Below are positions 5,552-8,201 of a stretch of DNA of 8,201 bases, piece after piece (position 1 is the first letter of the stretch; each line of letters begins with the position of its first letter). The notes under the pieces are model-generated. The model saw only the letters and a program-made list of their open reading frames with translations, ran no database searches and was not told where the DNA came from. Source of the stretch: Spirochaetaceae bacterium. Its GTDB lineage: Bacteria > Spirochaetota > Spirochaetia > DSM-27196 > SKKC01. The stretch spans positions 1-8,201 of the forward strand of contig PWGF01000046.1 in NCBI GenBank assembly GCA_003554375.1, given 5' to 3'. The position numbers and the translations under genes are program-made.

Positions 5552-6661
5552 CTACCGTACGAGGCGCCGGGCGCTGATATCAATTCCACGGTCTGCAAGC
5601 TCACTGAAGAACACCGCGGGGGAGACCGCTCCGGCGGCTTCCGGACCAAAGACTCCGGTGGCTTCGATTCTACCCTCGCCAAGAAGCTGGGCCCCGATGC
5701 TGAGCGGGATACCGGTGAGACGCCGCATGTTGTCCACGGCAGCGTAAGTAAGCCGAGCGCGCCCGTGCGCATCGGAGCCGAGCACGTCGACGCGGATTCC
5801 GGAGTACGCCCGTTCCTTCCGGATGGGGAAGAGAGGCAAGAGACGCTTCATGACCTGTCCAAGGCGTTGCTTGCGGCCGGGGGTGGCGGTGAGCCGAGCG
5901 GCGCTCATGAGACGCGAAAGCGTGTTGAGGTAGCGCTCGGCGAGCCCGCCTTTCAGAAGGACGTCCCGCGGACCGGGAAGGTTGTGTGGGATGGTTACCG
6001 GCTCCGGATGTCCCAGGTGAAACGTATGAACCAGTCCGAGTGGCGGCGGAAACATGACGCGTTCGCGGCCGGTGCCCGCCTTGATCTCCACGTGACGGCC
6101 GTCTTGGAATGAGACGACCCGGCCGCTGAAGATGTGCATCGTGTGGAGCAGGACTGCCAGTCCGGTGGCATCCCCGGCGCTCCCGGCCCAGTAGATCCGA
6201 ATGGCGTCGACGTGGTCGAGCGCCTCGTAGCCGGCTCGAGCCACGAGGTTGGTCAGCCCGGGAGTCCACCCCATTCCAGTGAGGATCCTTCGCCCGTTCC
6301 GGCGCGCTTGTTCGTGCAGCTTCAGTACGGCAGCGACAGCGTCGTGGTCGTCACAGATGCTGACGTAATCGACCTCCGCTGCCAGAGCAGCCTGGGCGAT
6401 CGGCCGCTCGAATCGGTAGAACGGGCCGAGAGCTCCCGCCACAACGTCGTGGTTTTTCATGGCGGCGATGAGGCTACGCTGGGATGTGGCGTCGACTCTC
6501 TGCACATAGATCTTGTCACTCTTGAGCGAGACGGCAAGCTTGCGGGCCGCTTGAACGTTGAGGTCTCCGATCGTGATGCTTTCGACTTTTGGCGAACCGG
6601 CCAGATCTCGAACTGTTTCTGAGCCCATATCTCCCGCACCGCCGAGAACGAGTACTCTCAC
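5552..6661 (-). CDS. Saccharopine dehydrogenase-like NAD(P)-binding oxidoreductase
   Basis: The protein has 369 residues. An N-terminal Rossmann fold begins MRVLVLGGAGDMGSETV (GGAGDMG at 7-13), and an acidic residue, D33 in TIGDLN, ends strand 2, which would favour NAD over NADP. ALGPFYRFERPIAQAAL (77-93) and the family-type GMGWTPGLTN (129-138) follow. The C-terminal half is a mixed alpha/beta domain with no transmembrane signal. Family members reduce or oxidise secondary amine adducts (saccharopine, carboxynorspermidine) or act on unknown substrates; the exact reaction here is not readable. The start is GTG at 6661, supported by a near-ideal SD and by the strand-1 sequence beginning at once. 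It lies downstream of the amidohydrolase in the same direction but 334 bases away, so it is probably transcribed separately. Confidence 0.88.
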   Translation of the reverse strand: MRVLVLGGAGDMGSETVRDLAGSPKVESITIGDLNVQAARKLAVSLKSDKIYVQRVDATSQRSLIAAMKNHDVVAGALGPFYRFERPIAQAALAAEVDYVSICDDHDAVAAVLKLHEQARRNGRRILTGMGWTPGLTNLVARAGYEALDHVDAIRIYWAGSAGDATGLAVLLHTMHIFSGRVVSFQDGRHVEIKAGTGRERVMFPPPLGLVHTFHLGHPEPVTIPHNLPGPRDVLLKGGLAERYLNTLSRLMSAARLTATPGRKQRLGQVMKRLLPLFPIRKERAYSGIRVDVLGSDAHGRARLTYAAVDNMRRLTGIPLSIGAQLLGEGRIEATGVFGPEAAGAVSPAVFFSELADRGIDISARRLVR

Positions 6662-6664
6662 GCT

Positions 6665-6674
6665 TCACCTCCTT
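6665..6674 (-). promoter_or_regulatory. Near-perfect Shine-Dalgarno deciding a GTG start
   Basis: AAGGAGGTGA on the minus strand, complementary to the 16S rRNA tail over ten bases, with GGAGG six bases before the GTG at 6661. It is the strongest SD in the window and fixes the dehydrogenase start. Confidence 0.88.
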
Positions 6675-6739
6675 ACCTCGCGGGCGCCCCCGGTTGTGTG
6701 CGGGCGCCCCGAGAACCCCGGCGCCAAGCTCGCCACCCT

Positions 6740-6776
6740 ACGATAACATGAGTTTTTCTATCGTGCGTGGTATCGT
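6740..6776 (-). promoter_or_regulatory. Operator-like cluster upstream of the dehydrogenase
   Basis: Plus strand: ACGATA at 6740-6745, TATCGT at 6759-6764 and TATCGT at 6771-6776. The first two form a 6-bp inverted repeat with 19-base centre spacing; the last two are a direct repeat with a 12-base pitch. The patch (ACATGAGTTTTTC inside) is AT-rich compared with its flanks and lies 79-115 bases before the start. It could be a repressor or activator site overlapping the promoter; I see no convincing -35/-10 pair. Confidence 0.35.
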
Positions 6777-6809
6777 CTACGCCCGAACGCCGGGACAAAC
6801 GCCGTTGGG

Positions 6810-6857
6810 CCCCCTGCCTGGAAGCGCGGGGGGTGACCGACCGGCGTTGGACGCCGG
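6810..6857. other. Two hairpins preceding repeat copy B
   Basis: CCCCC (6810-6814) can pair with GGGGG (6828-6832). CCGGCGT (6841-6847) pairs perfectly with ACGCCGG (6851-6857) around a TGG loop. They directly precede the repeat core at 6858, as a hairpin also precedes copy A. Confidence 0.4.
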
Positions 6858-6952
6858 CCGGGGCCCGTAGTGGCATCGTCAAACGGGTGAGCATTCGCTT
6901 CAGCGGCTTCCCGCCGCCGCCGGCGAACCGTACGGGTCCAGACTGCGTTTGC
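6858..6952. repeat. Intergenic repeat, copy B (about 95 bp core)
   Basis: This is the second copy of the element at 3096-3189, same orientation. CCGGGGCC (6858), GCTTCAGCGG (6897), GAACCGT (6925) and GACTGCGTTTGC (6941) keep the order and spacing of copy A. Between blocks the copies differ mainly by single-base changes, many of them transitions; by eye overall identity is roughly two thirds. It lies in the 334-base gap between the amidohydrolase and dehydrogenase genes, which otherwise holds only hairpins, the operator-like cluster and the SD. Confidence 0.6.
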
Positions 6953-6956
6953 CCTG

Positions 6957-6982
6957 ACGGGAAGAGACGGGCTCCTTCCCGT
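6957..6982 (-). terminator. Hairpin just past the amidohydrolase stop
   Basis: ACGGGAAG (6957-6964) pairs perfectly with CTTCCCGT (6975-6982) around a ten-base loop. On the minus strand it begins about 13 bases after the TGA at 6996-6998. No U tract follows (CAGGGCAAACG), so it may protect or end the transcript by another route. Confidence 0.45.
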
Positions 6983-6995
6983 TGCCGCTCGTGGC

Positions 6996-8201
6996 TCACG
7001 GGCGCCTGTGGTAGGCTTCGGGGAAGTAGCGCGCGTAGAGCTGCCGGTTGAAGTCGAGGCGCGGGTGGCCGGCCCTGAGCTCCTCCAGCGCATTCATATT
7101 GAGCTCGGCATACGCGATCCCTTCACGCTCGGCGTGTTCCAGCTCGACCAGCGCTTCCGTGTTTCGGGGGGTGAGCTCGAGCGGGGCGAAGATGCCGGCC
7201 CTCCCGGTGAACCGGAACCCTAGGAGATCTCCGACGAGCGCGCTCTTGATCCCGTAGACCGGGCTCTCTTGAACCCGCAGCTGTATTCCGCGGAGCGCAG
7301 TCCAATAGTTGTACGGTTCGGGGTTTGCGATTGGCAACATCACAATGCGTGCGCCAAGGAGCTCGACGATTCGGAAGGATTCGAAGTAGGTGGCGTCCAT
7401 ACAGACCGGGAGGGCGACGGCACCGAGCTCCGTGGCTACCACGTCGAAGCCGGTGCCCCGGCGAATACCCCATGACGCCTCGACCGGCATCAGGTGAGTT
7501 TTGTCATGACAGGCGATCAGCTCGCCTCCGGGCCCGAAAAGGAGAGCTCGGTTGACCACGCCCTCGACGGTGGGCAGGAGAAAGCTCCCGGCCATGATGT
7601 AGCAGCGATAGCGTTTGGCCAGCCAGGAGAAGGTGCGTGCGACGATCCTCCGGGTTACCGGCCCGACGTATCGGATGACATCGGCTACTGTGGGTTCCGG
7701 GGAACCGGCGTCCCCGGAGGGGCCGCCGGCATAACGGGCGCCGCCCGGCTCTTCACTCGCAGCGGAGCGCTCAGCGCGCTCCGCCGTTTCCACTCCAGCG
7801 CCTTGCGTGTTGGCCCCGGGTCCGCTGTCGGCAGCCGGACCGGAGTTCTCGGCAGCCCGTTCCGCCATCTTCTCGATTCCCGGAAGCATGCCGAGAAGCT
7901 GAAGGTTGTTGTTCTCAGGGAAGACGATGAGGCGAGCTCCCCGTGCCTGGGCCGCATAGACGAAGCGATGCATCTCGGCTGCGTATTTGGTCGGATCCCG
8001 GAAAAGCTGTGCCTGTAACTGCACCGCGGCGACTGTATACGTAGTCTGCTTCCCGCGGCCAACCCCGCCGGCGCGGGTGGCAGGGGCGGCCCCGCCGCCG
8101 GAACGGACGGCCCCGCCGGCACCGGAGGTATCGCCGGCACCGGCGCTCCCCGCGGTATCGGCGGCACCCGCGGCACGGCGGGCGCCGGCGGCCGGCCCGG
8201 C
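6996..8201 (-). CDS. Carbon-nitrogen hydrolase (nitrilase superfamily), 5' end beyond right edge
   Basis: The open frame has 401 codons plus stop in the window, with no start upstream. The Glu-Lys-Cys triad is complete: Glu in VFPENN (codon 7914-7916), Lys in CHDKTHLMP (7500-7502), Cys in LPVCMDATYFES (7401-7403). FRIVELLGARIVMLP and later strands follow the superfamily fold. Such cytoplasmic enzymes hydrolyse amides, nitriles or N-carbamoyl compounds; the substrate is not readable. A GTG at 8024 is unlikely to be the start, because the first conserved strand (YTVAAVQLQAQLF) begins upstream of it and stays in frame. Beyond that, the N-terminal 50 or so residues in the window are a Gly/Ala-rich tract. 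A second Gly/Ala/Ser/Glu-rich segment of about 58 residues (roughly 7694-7868) is inserted after the catalytic Glu. Both look disordered. The dehydrogenase lies downstream, 334 bases away. Confidence 0.9.
   Translation of the reverse strand, partial: AGPAAGARRAAGAADTAGSAGAGDTSGAGGAVRSGGGAAPATRAGGVGRGKQTTYTVAAVQLQAQLFRDPTKYAAEMHRFVYAAQARGARLIVFPENNNLQLLGMLPGIEKMAERAAENSGPAADSGPGANTQGAGVETAERAERSAASEEPGGARYAGGPSGDAGSPEPTVADVIRYVGPVTRRIVARTFSWLAKRYRCYIMAGSFLLPTVEGVVNRALLFGPGGELIACHDKTHLMPVEASWGIRRGTGFDVVATELGAVALPVCMDATYFESFRIVELLGARIVMLPIANPEPYNYWTALRGIQLRVQESPVYGIKSALVGDLLGFRFTGRAGIFAPLELTPRNTEALVELEHAEREGIAYAELNMNALEELRAGHPRLDFNRQLYARYFPEAYHRRP
8114..8143. repeat. 12-bp direct repeat in the Gly/Ala-rich tract
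   Basis: CGCCGGCACCGG occurs at 8114-8125 and 8132-8143, 18 bases apart, so it repeats six codons in frame. It belongs to a low-complexity, extremely GC-rich segment (about 8050-8201) encoding short Gly/Ala/Ser/Asp/Thr units such as SAGAGDTSGAGG. Confidence 0.6.

Noticed and set aside
5513..6112. 199-codon plus-strand frame
   Set aside because: Antisense to the dehydrogenase, with no SD or domain.
6673..7093. Minus-strand frames over the gap containing repeat B
   Set aside because: Arg/Pro/Gly-rich products overlapping the amidohydrolase end; the equivalent frame in repeat A has stops, so coding is not supported.
6996..8024. Amidohydrolase starting at GTG 8024
   Set aside because: Would cut off part of the first conserved strand; the frame stays open to the window edge.
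1..8201. CRISPR array, tRNA, rRNA, insertion sequence or prophage genes
   Set aside because: No regularly spaced repeats, cloverleaf-like sequence, rRNA motifs, transposase or phage-like proteins were seen on either strand.

Overview
The window is GC-rich bacterial DNA with codon use typical of a high-GC genome. It has seven protein genes: five complete and one cut by each edge. I could not fix the phylum. Sec-type signal peptides, an L,D-transpeptidase, a stand-alone Memo-like protein, a GPH-family symporter and a very acidic exported cupredoxin suggest a free-living, possibly salt-adapted heterotroph. A high-GC spirochaete or a similar lineage is only a guess.

Layout from left to right. 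Three genes lie on the minus strand: an MFS carrier of the monocarboxylate/oxalate-formate type, cut by the left edge; a small exported type-1 copper protein with its own SD, promoter and terminator-like hairpin; and a YkuD-type L,D-transpeptidase with SH3-like regions. A 421-base divergent intergenic region follows, with promoter candidates facing both ways and a repeat copy (A) between them. Two plus-strand genes follow: a Memo-family protein and a GPH cation symporter. Between these two, a 33-bp tandem duplication of the symporter start creates a 10-codon upstream ORF that stops immediately before the real ATG. Convergent to them on the minus strand are a saccharopine-dehydrogenase-like oxidoreductase and, upstream of it, a nitrilase-superfamily amidohydrolase that runs off the right edge. 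The 334-base gap between these last two holds a second, diverged copy (B) of the repeat, several hairpins and an operator-like repeat cluster.

No single pathway is evident. The genes cover uptake (two secondary carriers), cell-wall remodelling, periplasmic copper or redox chemistry, and small-molecule nitrogen metabolism (dehydrogenase and amidohydrolase). The least expected observations are the intergenic repeat pair A/B with identical internal spacing, the duplicated symporter start forming an in-frame upstream peptide, and the Gly/Ala-rich low-complexity segments in the amidohydrolase.
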